Positions 55,232 through 64,000 of a stretch of 64,000 nucleotides of DNA are shown here, in pieces (the stretch's first letter is position 1; every line of letters begins with the position of its first letter). The position numbers and the translations under genes are program-made. The notes under the pieces were generated by a model. That model worked only from the letters and a program-made list of their open reading frames with translations. It was not told where the DNA came from and made no database searches. The stretch is taken from contig JALJCO010010139.1 of NCBI GenBank assembly GCA_023101725.1, positions 186,001 to 250,000 of the forward strand, given 5' to 3'. The stretch comes from Atherinomorus stipes. Lineage: Eukaryota > Chordata > Actinopteri > Atheriniformes > Atherinidae.

Positions 55232-55580
55232 CAGCCAAAGGGATATCCCTGTGGCCAAGTGTCAGGGCATATGATCAATTGGAGGCATATAGGTCCCCAC
55301 ACTGTCATGTCTCTCCCCCATTTTCCACAAGCATGTCCTTGTGCTACGCGCAGGCTGCCACCAATTAGGTATCCATGGACTTATTACCAGTGCCACGTGG
55401 ATCCTGCCGACAACGCCAGAATGAGGCAAGGTACGCAAGGAGGGCACGGCCAGGATCCAATCCCAAGACTCCCAGGTGAGAGTCATATGTGCCAAAGACA
55501 GCCAAAGGGATATCCCTGTGGCAAGGCAGTAGGGTGCATGATTAATTGGAGACATAGTAACAGGACCCCACACTGTCACG
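55232..55580. repeat. Pair of ~82-bp direct repeats
   Basis: CAGCCAAAGGGATATCCCTG followed by TGG.CAAG..., AT.ATTGGAG.CATA and CCCCACACTGTCA occur at 55232-55312 and again at 55499-55580, 267 bp apart. Each begins with the palindrome GGGATATCCC. The segment between is unrelated and GC-richer than the surroundings. Confidence 0.75.
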
Positions 55581-55599
55581 CTGAGTTTTAAAATCTCAG

Positions 55600-57430
55600 C
55601 CGTTTAGAATATGCTCCTGCCTACCGGCAGACGACTTTTTGAGGAGCAAGTATAAGAATAAAAATAGGGCTATCTATCTTATCTTGTAGGGTTACTGAGG
55701 TTAAACATTAGATGTTTGCAATCTGGCAAGGGCCTAAAATTGCCACTGCCTGTTTTACAATTTTGCTAAATGCATTTATCAGAGTTACACCAGTTTTTAA
55801 ATCTGCCTGTGCTTGGCATTTAGTGGTTAATTTATGCTTTTTTTTCTTTTTTAACTGGATCGTAAGGATGATAAAAATTTATGCAGCATCCAATAAAGTG
55901 AGTAGTCAGTCATCTGACTTACAGCCTTCGTTTGAGGAAAGCTCCGCATGTTTACACAGTACCCATTGAAATTCCCATATGGAGGTAAAACTGCAGGCAG
56001 ATCAGGCTGAATATAAATCAGTGTCATTGTTCTTGTGTACATTATATTGACAACAAAGTCTTGTGCCTCTGTTAAACTTAAATACACACCCAGCCTGACA
56101 GTTTGTCACTACAGCTCAGTCTGGTCTCCCTCGTGTGAAAAATGATTAGAGTACAAACCCATTTCTTCCTGCCGGCCTGGATCCAATGTGCAGGGATTCC
56201 AAGTCACAAAGATGTTGACATCACCTCTCTTGCTGTTTGAAAATGTATACCCTGTCACTGAAAGAAAAAAGAAAATCAACCTTTTGGGGAATTTCAGGCA
56301 GCTGCTTAAAAGTTTTGCCAGTGGAGTATTGAGAGTAGCCAATGTATTGGCTGTCACATTCCTGCATTGTTACAACTTGGGACACTATGAAAACTACTGT
56401 CACACACAACAGCAGTGTGATCTTGCATTTCGTGTCAAACAGCCCCCACACTGGCGCTGCGTGCTGTGACATTTCTCAGCAACACCACATGCCAGCTACT
56501 GAAACGTCAAGCGGGGGGAAATGTCAGTTTTCTTCACCTTCATTTAGGCTGGAACAGGTAATTCAGCTGCAATAACATTTTGCTTCAGCATCACGGCAGA
56601 GCTGCCAGATTAAAATGCAAATAGTAATAATAATAAAACCTTAAAAAGTGCTTTCTAAATCCAATCCATTATCATTATTAATTAGTATGAGGTGTATTAT
56701 TATACCTTGCCCATCTTTTTTCTATAATAAATCAATTCCTTATTGTAACAAAGAGGTACTCTTGCCTACAGTAGAAAAAGAAGTTAAAATAAAGACAAAA
56801 GAAAAAACTAAAGGGAAAAACAGTTATGCAGCAGTGGAGCAGTTTGTTTTACCATTAATAATCTATGTAATTTCTGAGAATGTGATTGAGTTTCTCAGCA
56901 TGTTGTTGCTAATTATGTATTCATATGGTTTTGTTATGTCTGCCTCACTACATGGGCATGTACACTTTGTTCTGCTGTTAAACTGCTGACTCCATCGCCT
57001 GAGCCATGAGTTCATTATACACCCAGAATAATGTTTACAGATCCCCTGACTTAAACTAAACGTTTTACAAGGTATGTTGTGATCAAGATTTTTTTTTTTT
57101 ACCCCCAATACCAAGACTAGTCATTTTAAGTCATTAAAAATGCCTAAAAGAACCATATAGAATTGTGTAATTGAATACTTTAGCGAAATCTCCAAACAAC
57201 TCTAAACAGTACAAAATGAATTTTAAATTATATTAAACCAAAACAAAATTAGTTTTTTAGGCTTTGCTGACACACATTTACTTTTTATATAGCTTTTCTG
57301 CCACTAGGGGTAACAGGAACAGTGGGCCGCTCTTGGTTTGTGTTGTGTTGCTGTTGGTGCTTTAGCTTTGCTCTGCTGTGGAAAAACATACAATTCAAAG
57401 GAGACAAAAATCTGCTATGTGGCAGAAACT
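55600..57430. other. Intergenic DNA, no gene accepted
   Basis: Frames on the minus strand near 56109-56472 look partly coding but do not hold up (see rejected items). No terminal repeats were found. Confidence 0.45.
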
Positions 57431-57437
57431 GATCATG

Positions 57438-57475
57438 AATTCTAATTTTCTGAGACAGTCCTGTATAGACTGCAG
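57438..57475 (-). repeat. End of a TATACAGGACTGT-type palindromic MITE
   Basis: GAATTCTAATTTTCTGAGAC AGTCCTGTATAG is the terminus of a palindromic fish MITE, also seen at 58120-58155 and, inverted, at 59053. Only the end is here. Confidence 0.6.
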
Positions 57476-57594
57476 ACAAATGTGGCACAAATACATTTTT
57501 TTGTCCTTAAGTGACACAGATCAGATTCTTTCATAACAGTATGAACAGGTCAAGTCACATAGAATCTGATATTTTAAAATGTGATATGGCCCAC

Positions 57595-58155
57595 TTTTGT
57601 AGAATTCATGATATTCTAATATTTTGAGATAGGATGCAATTAAAAAAACATGAAAATGTCATACATCCTTGATTCATTACAAATTAACTGAAATATTGCA
57701 AGCCTTTTATTGTTTTAATATTGCTGATTATGGCATACGGCTTAAAGCAACCTTTACCAATGTTGCATTGTTACAGTACACTATTTTTTCAATAGGGTAA
57801 AATGCTATGGATGAGGTAATGGAACTCTGAAATACAAGACAGACCCACCATTAATCAAACCAAATATTATTCGAATCTCTAAATATTCAATGAAAACTCC
57901 AACCAATCCTTGAAGTGGGTGCACCCCTAGGATTGGCCAAGGGACCTGCCTGTCAGACCTTTGCTTCTGCATTGGGAGGCAGAGGAAATAAGGGGATGTG
58001 TCTTAGGAGTGAGGCGGGACTGTTTATATTCAAATAATCTTGTTGTGCTTTCTGAAATGCAAGATCTGTAAAGGTTGCTTTAAGAAAACTCAAATATCCC
58101 ATCTCAAAATATTAGAATATCGTGAATTCTAATTTTCTGAAACAGTCCTGTATAG
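57595..58155. mobile_element. Palindromic MITE interrupted by a TTAA-MITE
   Basis: Left part GATATTCTAATATTTTGAGA TAGGATGCAATT and GCAAGCCTTTTATTG, right part CATCTCAAAATATTAGAATATC and the terminus CAGTCCTGTATA, with the TTAA-element 57746-58079 inserted near the centre. The same left segment recurs at 59070-59150. Confidence 0.6.
57746..58079. mobile_element. 334-bp MITE with TTAA target duplication, copy 2
   Basis: Ends AGCAACCTTTACC and GTAAAGGTTGCT, flanked by TTAA at 57742-57745 and 58080-58083. It is the reverse complement of the element at 33497-33827, matching block by block (GACAGACCCACCATTAATC, GGAGTGAGGCGGGACTG). Confidence 0.9.
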
Positions 58156-58159
58156 TCTA

Positions 58160-58955
58160 AGGTGTTAGTCAGCAACATGCTAATTATTGTACATGGAATA
58201 CCTCGGTTAAGCTCATATACTGTAAAACAGCTGTCATGAGTATGTTTATGATCATGATAATAAAGGAGGCTTGATTGGTTCATTCAGCTAGGTTTATTTT
58301 CTGTAGTGTGATTACTGAGATCCGGGATACTGTCCTACACATAAACAACAGCCCACACATAGGTTATCTTAGATGTGGCCAAACGTACATTTGGGAGGTT
58401 TCTTGGGAGACTGGACTGTTTAAATTTAATTATTTAGGTGCTGTTAATGAAAACCACCTAATCTAGCATTTGTTTAATAGAGACATGGTTTTCTCACAGT
58501 GACATGAAATTCTTAATTAGATCAGCTGTTAAATGTTGAACGCATTAACTTTCCAAGACCAAGTCGAAGACATCTGTCAGGATCCAGCACACGAGGAACA
58601 TAATGGCAAGTAAATGGCAGCGGGCAGTGCATTAAGCTTCAAAGGCATTTGAATACATTAACACCTGTGAGCTTGACATTTTAGAGTGCACACATCTGAT
58701 GAAGAGTGCAGCACTCACATCGTTGCCTCACAATGTACTCTGTTTCTGCTTTCTTCTCCTCTGTATTTATCAGACCCATCTAACTAAGCAAAAACATCCA
58801 GGCAGGCAAAATGGAAGTCTTTTCTTTTAAGTGTGCGCGGGCAGTAAATGGACGTGCCACTTTTTTTCCCCTTCAAATTATATCCATCCTGGAAAGTAAA
58901 GAGGAGTATGAAAGCAGAAAATAACTGGCCTCGGATGAAAAATGGTATTTGTATG
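58160..58955. other. Intergenic DNA, no gene seen
   Basis: Unique sequence, nothing recognised. Confidence 0.5.
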
Positions 58956-58965
58956 TACATACAGT

Positions 58966-58977
58966 TTATATATATAT

Positions 58978-59044
<67 letters not shown>

Positions 59045-59056
59045 TACATACATACA
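58966..59056. repeat. (TA)n / (CA)n compound microsatellite
   Basis: About 27 TA units with CACA interruptions on both edges, followed by (CATA)n. The Ile-Tyr repeat frames on both strands are its translation. Confidence 0.95.
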
Positions 59057-59155
59057 GGACTGTGTCAGAAAATTAGAATTCATGATATTCTAATATTTTG
59101 AGATAGGATGCAATTAAAAAACATGAAAATGTCATACATTCTAGATTCATTACAA
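59053..59155 (+). repeat. Truncated TATACAGGACTGT-type MITE
   Basis: ACAGGACTGTGTCAGAAAAT TAGAATTCATGATATTCTAA is the family terminus; the copy stops at the GA microsatellite. Confidence 0.7.
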
Positions 59156-59160
59156 ATGAG

Positions 59161-59200
<40 letters not shown>
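59156..59200. repeat. (GA)n microsatellite
   Basis: About 20 GA units with one GAGAGC start, read directly. Confidence 0.95.
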
Positions 59201-59202
<2 letters not shown>

Positions 59203-59204
59203 AA

Positions 59205-60030
59205 GATGCACATTACTGCAGATGCCTAGTTTTAAAGTACAAAGAAAGTATAGAAGATACTCAAGCTATTGGAGAGACCAGCATGTTTATTCCAAGGACT
59301 CCAAAGATGTCCACTAGCAGCAGACAAATTGTCTCTGACACACAGAGGGACAAGGATGCAGAAAATGCTCTGTCAGATTCATTAGGAGCTTTAAGGTCAC
59401 TTAGACTATCATCATACAGCCCTTATTTGATTTGGGAAGAAGGGTGAAATCTTGTTATACCTCCTAATGAGCAGGACGATGGTACCGAGGACACATGGCG
59501 ATGGCGAAGACTTGTCTGGCACCTTGTGTCGCTGACATTTTTGGCCCAGCTCAAGTTTCAGGACAAGGACAAAGGTGGTGGACAGAACATTCAGGCACAC
59601 GCTCACCCAAGCCATCCTCCTCTGGTTGTTTTCCCTTGGTGAAACAGCCAACAGAGAGCATGAGCAGGCTGCTAATGAGGGCAAAGCTTGTGCACCATGA
59701 CTTTCAGGTCGCTGTTATTTTCAGAGCAGACACTAAAACAAGTGAGAAAAATTTGGGTTTGGAAAAAGGAAAAAAAATGATAATCATACAGAAAAATAAT
59801 GTCAATCTAGAGCAGAAGTGTCAAAAAGTGGGGAAAAAAGGGCTTCTATCAGCCAAAAGGGGAAATTCTGATAACTGTTTTAATGGTCTTTCATATGAAA
59901 AACTGAAAGGCCTGTTTTGTGGATCTTGCTTATGTACACCATCAGTGCTGAACTATCAAATTCAAATTCATGAACTGTGATTCAGAAAATAGAAAAAAAG
60001 GGAGCAAATACTGCAACTGTTTAAAGTAAC
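59205..60030. other. Intergenic DNA, no gene accepted
   Basis: Overlapping open frames on both strands near 59412-59980 are longer than average, one with a hydrophobic stretch, but I find no splice structure or domain. Confidence 0.4.
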
Positions 60031-60039
60031 GCTACATTA

Positions 60040-60250
60040 AGGCCCAATCTCAATTCTTCCCCTTAGCCCTTCCCCTCATTTTTGCCTGTTCATGTAGGAC
60101 TATCGATGTCTCAGTCCTGTTGGGAAAAAGTGGAAGGGGTAAGTGGTAGGGGTCTATACCTCTTCAAACAAAGAAGATCTACGCTTAAAATGAAGGGGTA
60201 TGAAAAATTTGCTTATCACCGCCAAGATGGCTGCTACCGAGTCCAGAAAA
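60040..60250 (+). repeat. Fragment of a fish MITE (GGCCCAATCTCAATTCTTCCCC)
   Basis: The start AAGGCCCAATCTCAATTCTT CCCCTTAGCCC is a terminus known from fish MITEs. CCGCCAAGATGGCTGC near 60212 again resembles a YY1 site. The other terminus was not found. Confidence 0.45.
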
Positions 60251-60259
60251 ATCCACAAA

Positions 60260-61660
60260 TGTAAATATCTTCTCTACAAATAGTTTTAAATTGTATAACA
60301 ACCGTTGTATTGTCTAGTTTAATGTTATCTAAATGTTTAATGGTCATTTTCTTTGAAAATGCACATTAACAAACATTGCCTTTACTATGTTGAAGCTTTC
60401 GCACCATTAACGCTACCAGGCTAAAAACCAGCGGTGCTCTGTACTGTAGGCATCCCTAACAATCCTCAGGGATATTTCTGCAACATCGCTGCTGGTCTTC
60501 AGTTATGTGTTTGAATCCACCACAGCCACCTTCTTCCTGTATCAAAGCTGTCGGGGACATGCATGCACCATCAGATGACATCACATCCAATTCTGCCACC
60601 AAATTGCAGTGTATTATGCACAGTACCGCCCCTAGATACATGCAGATCACGCAGGCTGCGTGGGGCCTCAGGTCACCAGGAGGGCTTCCATTCGACGGTT
60701 CATTGTTTGGAGGAAAAAAAAAAAAAAGCATTACATCTTGGCACTGATATACAGTAGGCGCATGGGTGGCGTGACTTTACTGTGGCCCCCTTAGAACAAG
60801 TACTATTTAAAAGTGGATCGCGTCTCTTCTCGTGCTGCAGGACTGGTGATGTCCTTAAATGTGATCGTCTTGCAGAAACCGATTTAACAGCCGCGGGCGC
60901 ATGCTTAGCCTTTTAATGCTGTGACGCCCAGTTTCCCTTGGTGTTGCCCGTCTGCAGATTTCCTCTCGGCATCAAACTGATGTAACCCGCAATTTTACGC
61001 AAATTCAAAAACTGTTTTTGTGACACGTTAGTGTTTTCACTGATTAATTACAAATGCAGGTGGCGAGATGAGATGAAACGATTTTCAGTGATGTTGCTGC
61101 TTTACTTTCCTGGCTACATGTTGCCTTTTGACGTCCAGTTAATAGGATTTATGTACTTAGTCATAAGTAAAATGTCATTTCAACAGATGTTCATTACTTT
61201 GAATAATTTTAAAGCAGATTGAGGTAAAATAGGCTTCAGAATAGTGGCATTTTCTTGCCATAAACTGAAATGCCCCCATAGTTGTCAATTAAAAGAAAAA
61301 AAAAACTTTTAAAAGGCAACAGTTTATTTAGGAAAATCATATAGCGATTTCTGGTAAACTAATCCCTTTCATCTCCTCCCGCACCTTTTAAAGGTGGAAT
61401 CAAGCATTAAAGTGATATATTTTATCTAGCTAAAAACTGATTAATGGCAACTGAACAGCTTTAACTCTACATCATCAACTAATTTAAAAAATGTCAGATG
61501 TGACTAAAACAGCTGCTTTATTGATGTGTTTTTATCTCTTCATAATAACTTTGTAAACAGCTAGCATGTTCACTTTTAACTGGCTTGTATGTTTTAGACC
61601 TACTGGGTTTAATGGGTTTCTTTACTTGGAACAAAAATTCACTGAGGTGAAAGCGATGCA
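60260..61660. other. Intergenic DNA, no gene recognised
   Basis: Overlapping frames at 60456-60757 on both strands have no recognised domain. The rest is AT-rich. Confidence 0.4.
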
Positions 61661-61666
61661 GCTTAC

Positions 61667-61812
61667 CACAGCTTCTACCATCATCATCATCCACGGCAGC
61701 TGATGGTCCTGGTGTTGCAAACATGTCAATCATTTTTGTTTTCTCTCCTTGGCTGTGACAGGTTGCTTCATCCACTGGTGCAGAGCTAAATGGTTTAAAG
61801 TGTCTGGTGCAC
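61667..61812 (-). pseudogene. Possible exon of unknown gene
   Basis: On the minus strand, an acceptor-like ACACCAG precedes an open segment with RHFKPFSSAPVDEATCHSQG and MIDMFATPGPSAAVDDDDG, ending at a donor GTAAGC (61661-61666). Composition is protein-like, but I recognise no family, and it could be a transposon-derived exon. Confidence 0.3.
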
Positions 61813-61964
61813 CCTGGTGTCAGTTAAGAACAGAACCATTGAGCTGCCGATCAACTGAGTTTAATAGACCAGTTAGACCAATGGCCAGTCCGTCTCTGAT
61901 CTGCACATAATCATATGTCCACCATATGCAATGTGCCACCAATTCTTTTCTTATCTATCTAGAT

Positions 61965-62189
61965 CAGGGGTGCCCAAGTCCAGTCCACGAGAGCTACTAT
62001 CCTTCAATTGTTAGAACATACCCTCTTCAACACACCTGAATCAAATGACTGAATTTCCTCATGCACATGTCATTTGGCTCTGCAGAAGCCTGGTATCAAG
62101 CCATTCATTTGACTCGGGTGTGTTGGAGAAGGGATGCAACCAAAATGTGCAGGAAAGTAGCTCTCGAGGACTGGACTTGGGCACCCCTG
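61965..62189. mobile_element. 225-bp hAT-type MITE with 8-bp target duplication
   Basis: The ends CAGGGGTGCCCAAGTCCAGT and ACTGGACTTGGGCACCCCTG are perfect inverted repeats over 20 bp. ATCTAGAT (61957-61964) and ATCTAGAC (62190-62197) are an 8-bp duplication with one mismatch. CAGNG-type ends with 8-bp targets are typical of hAT elements. It is non-coding. Confidence 0.9.
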
Positions 62190-62397
62190 ATCTAGACCTT
62201 TACCTAATTTCCATATTCATTCATTTTCTTGTGCATTCTCTCTCAGTTCTTGCTGTATTTCTTTCTTTTGTTTTGAGTGACTGGAAAACCTGTTAGACAC
62301 ACAACAAACTCAGAGTTTGTTGGTTGATCTAACCTCAGAGGTTTGTGTTCCATCCAGTGGATTACCAGTGACCAGCTGAGGAGATAGCTCTATAAAC

Positions 62398-63637
62398 TAT
62401 ATTGCCAAAAGTATTTGTCACATATCCAAATTATGGTAATCAGGTGTTTCAATCGCTTCCATGGCCAAAGCTGTATAAAATGAAGCACCTAGGCATGCAG
62501 ACTGTTTTTACAAACATTTGAGAAAAAATGGGTCGCTCTCAGGAGCTCAGTGGATTCCAGCATGGAACTGTGATAGGATCCCACCTGTGCAACAAATCCA
62601 GTCGTGAAACTTCCACGCTTCTAAATATTCCACAGTCAAATTATTGCAGCTGTATTATAAGAAAACTGAAGTGTTTGGGAATGACAGCAACTCAACCACT
62701 AAGTGATAGGCCACGTAAATTGACGGAGCGGGGTCAGCCAATGCTGAAGCGCATAGTGTAGTGTGAAGAGGTTGCCAACTTTCTGCAGTCAATCACTGCA
62801 GACCTCCAAACTTCATGTGGCCTTCAGATTAGCTCAAGAACAGTGCGCAGAGAGCTTCATGGAATGAGTTTCCATGGTTGAGCAGCTGCATCCAAGCCAT
62901 ACATCACCAAGTGTAATGCAAAGCGTCAGATGCAGTGGTGTAAAACACGCCGCCACTGGACTCTAAAGCAGTGGAGGCATTCTCTGGAGTGATGAATCCC
63001 ACTTCTCCATCTGGCAATCTGATGGATGAGTCTGGGTTTTGTGGTTGCCAGGAGAACGGTACTCGTCTGACTGCATTGTGCCAAGTGTAAAGTTTGGTGG
63101 AGGGGGGATTATGGTGTGGGGTTGTTTTTCAGCAGCTGGGCTTGGCCCCTTAGTACCAGTGAAAGGAACTCTGAATGCTTCAGCATACCAAGACATTTTG
63201 GACAATTCCATGCTCTCAACTTTGTGGGAACGGTTTGGAGCTGGCCCCTTCCTTTTCCAACATGACTGTGCACTAGTGCACAAAGCAGGTCCATAAAGAC
63301 ATAGATGGCAGAGTCTGGTGTGGATGAACTTGACTGGCCTGCACAGAGTCCTGACCTCAACCCCATAGAACACCTTTGGGATGAATTAGAGCAGAGACTG
63401 AGAGCCAGGTCTTCTCATCCAACATCAGTGTGACCTCACAAATGCGCAAGGAAAAATGGTCAAAAATTCCCATAAACACATTCCTAAACCTTGTGGACAG
63501 CCTTCCCAGAAGATTTGAAGCTGTTCTAGCTGCAAAGGGTGGACCAACATCATATTGAACCTTATGGATTAGGAATGGGATGTCACTTAAGCTCATATGT
63601 GAGTCAAGGTAGGTGAGTGAATACTTTTGGCAGTATA
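62398..63637 (+). mobile_element. Tc1/mariner element, degenerate (1240 bp)
   Basis: The ends TATATTGCCAAAAGTATT and AATACTTTTGGCAGTATA are inverted repeats with TA at the edges, the target of this superfamily. Length and a single transposase reading in one direction fit a Tc1-like element. The coding region is broken (see next entry). Confidence 0.9.
62528..63440 (+). pseudogene. Tc1-like transposase pseudogene
   Basis: It starts MGRSQELSGFQHGTVIG and contains a recognisable paired-type DNA-binding start and GRPRK-like linker (DRPRKLTERG). Catalytic blocks survive in broken frames: WSDESHFSIWQSDG (first Asp) near 62984, [15 protein letters not shown] near 63096, [10 protein letters not shown] (second Asp) near 63257, and [14 protein letters not shown] (Glu) near 63360. 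In-frame stops at about 62760, 62880, 63027 and 63295 and several shifts make it inactive. A functional Tc1 transposase would be about 340 residues. Confidence 0.85.
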
Positions 63638-63639
63638 AT

Positions 63640-64000
63640 GTAGCTTATATAGCCTCTCTTGGCTTCCTCATAGTTTCTTTTATCAGTTTTACTGAATTCA
63701 GATGCCAGAAAGATGCCAGAAAGAGATGCAGGGATGGGTGAGCAAAAAATAAAAAAAAATAAAAAAAGTAAATCCTTGGTGCTGACTTAAAGCCTGAAGC
63801 CTGAACTATACATGGAAACATGGAATTTACATATTCATACTGGATGAAAGAACTGCAGAGGATATGCCTGTATTTCCCTGCTCTGAGCTCCTCCATAAGT
63901 CTCCGCTCTCCTTACCCCTTTACTCCTGGTGTTCATTGTAGGTTCAGAAAAAATCTTGAGGATGCAGAAGGGGGAATAACCTCCAGGTCATTAGAACACA
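63640..64000. other. Intergenic DNA, no gene seen
   Basis: A short A-rich (AAAAAAT)n stretch lies at 63747-63770. Nothing else is recognised up to the window edge. Confidence 0.5.

Noticed and set aside
55232..55580. CRISPR-like or LTR-like repeat pair
   Set aside because: Only two long repeats; no regular spacers and no TG...CA termini. The genome is eukaryotic.
56109..56472. Apparent two-exon secreted or membrane protein on the minus strand (hydrophobic start, then TGYTFSNSKRGDVN segment)
   Set aside because: The only intron that would join the frames is about 23 nt long with a poor donor, too short for a vertebrate intron, and no family match is recognised.
58784..59093. Ile-Tyr repeat proteins on both strands
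   Set aside because: They are the (TA)n microsatellite translated.
59412..59684. 90-residue frame with a possible membrane segment
   Set aside because: Frames are open on both strands, there are no splice sites or domain, and the hydrophobic stretch is short.

Overview
The window looks like a transposon-rich, gene-poor stretch of a ray-finned (teleost) fish nuclear genome. Evidence for this: AT-rich non-coding DNA with short microsatellites, eukaryotic tRNA genes and tRNA-derived repeats, splice-site-flanked exon remnants, a Ty3/gypsy LTR retrotransposon, Tc1/mariner, hAT and TTAA-target elements, and SINE/LINE tails of types I know from fish genomes. No host protein-coding gene can be named with confidence. 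One phase-consistent candidate exon (39078-39308, minus) may belong to a host gene.

Layout. 1-7100: mostly unique intergenic DNA with a 220-bp inverted-repeat MITE (4577-4796). 7.1-9.0 kb: LINE ORF2 fragment, then a non-autonomous hAT element (7615-9013) interrupted by a palindromic MITE. 10.9-11.5 kb: G-homopolymer block. 12.1-13.0 kb: an 830-bp deletion-derivative DNA transposon with a conserved first exon. 15-17.1 kb: LINE tails and a decayed multi-exon transposase-like gene. 20.4-25.8 kb: several inverted-repeat elements, a hAT fragment and long low-complexity G tracts that may be assembly noise. 26.4-28.8 kb: initiator tRNA-Met-like sequence and a decaying tandem cluster of tRNA-Leu(AAG) units. 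29.2-38.2 kb: more MITEs, a SINE, and a 912-bp fold-back element whose arms each carry a tRNA-Lys-like sequence. 41.6-51.0 kb: a hAT-derived transposase-like gene on the minus strand, split by a MITE and by a full-length, recently inserted gypsy element (43864-50709). 51.5-54.4 kb: further MITEs. 55-64 kb: sparse repeats, AT and GA microsatellites, and a degenerate Tc1/mariner element (62398-63637).

How the parts relate. Most of the readable structure is nested insertion history. The youngest datable event is the gypsy insertion: its two 368-bp LTRs differ at one position where I compared them, and it has a 4-bp target duplication and a 1765-codon open frame. The hAT host gene, the Tc1 element and the 16-17 kb transposase are frameshifted relics. 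The two tRNA loci at 26-28 kb and 36 kb differ in kind: the first is a segmental tandem array, the second is a tRNA-like sequence carried inside a mobile palindrome.
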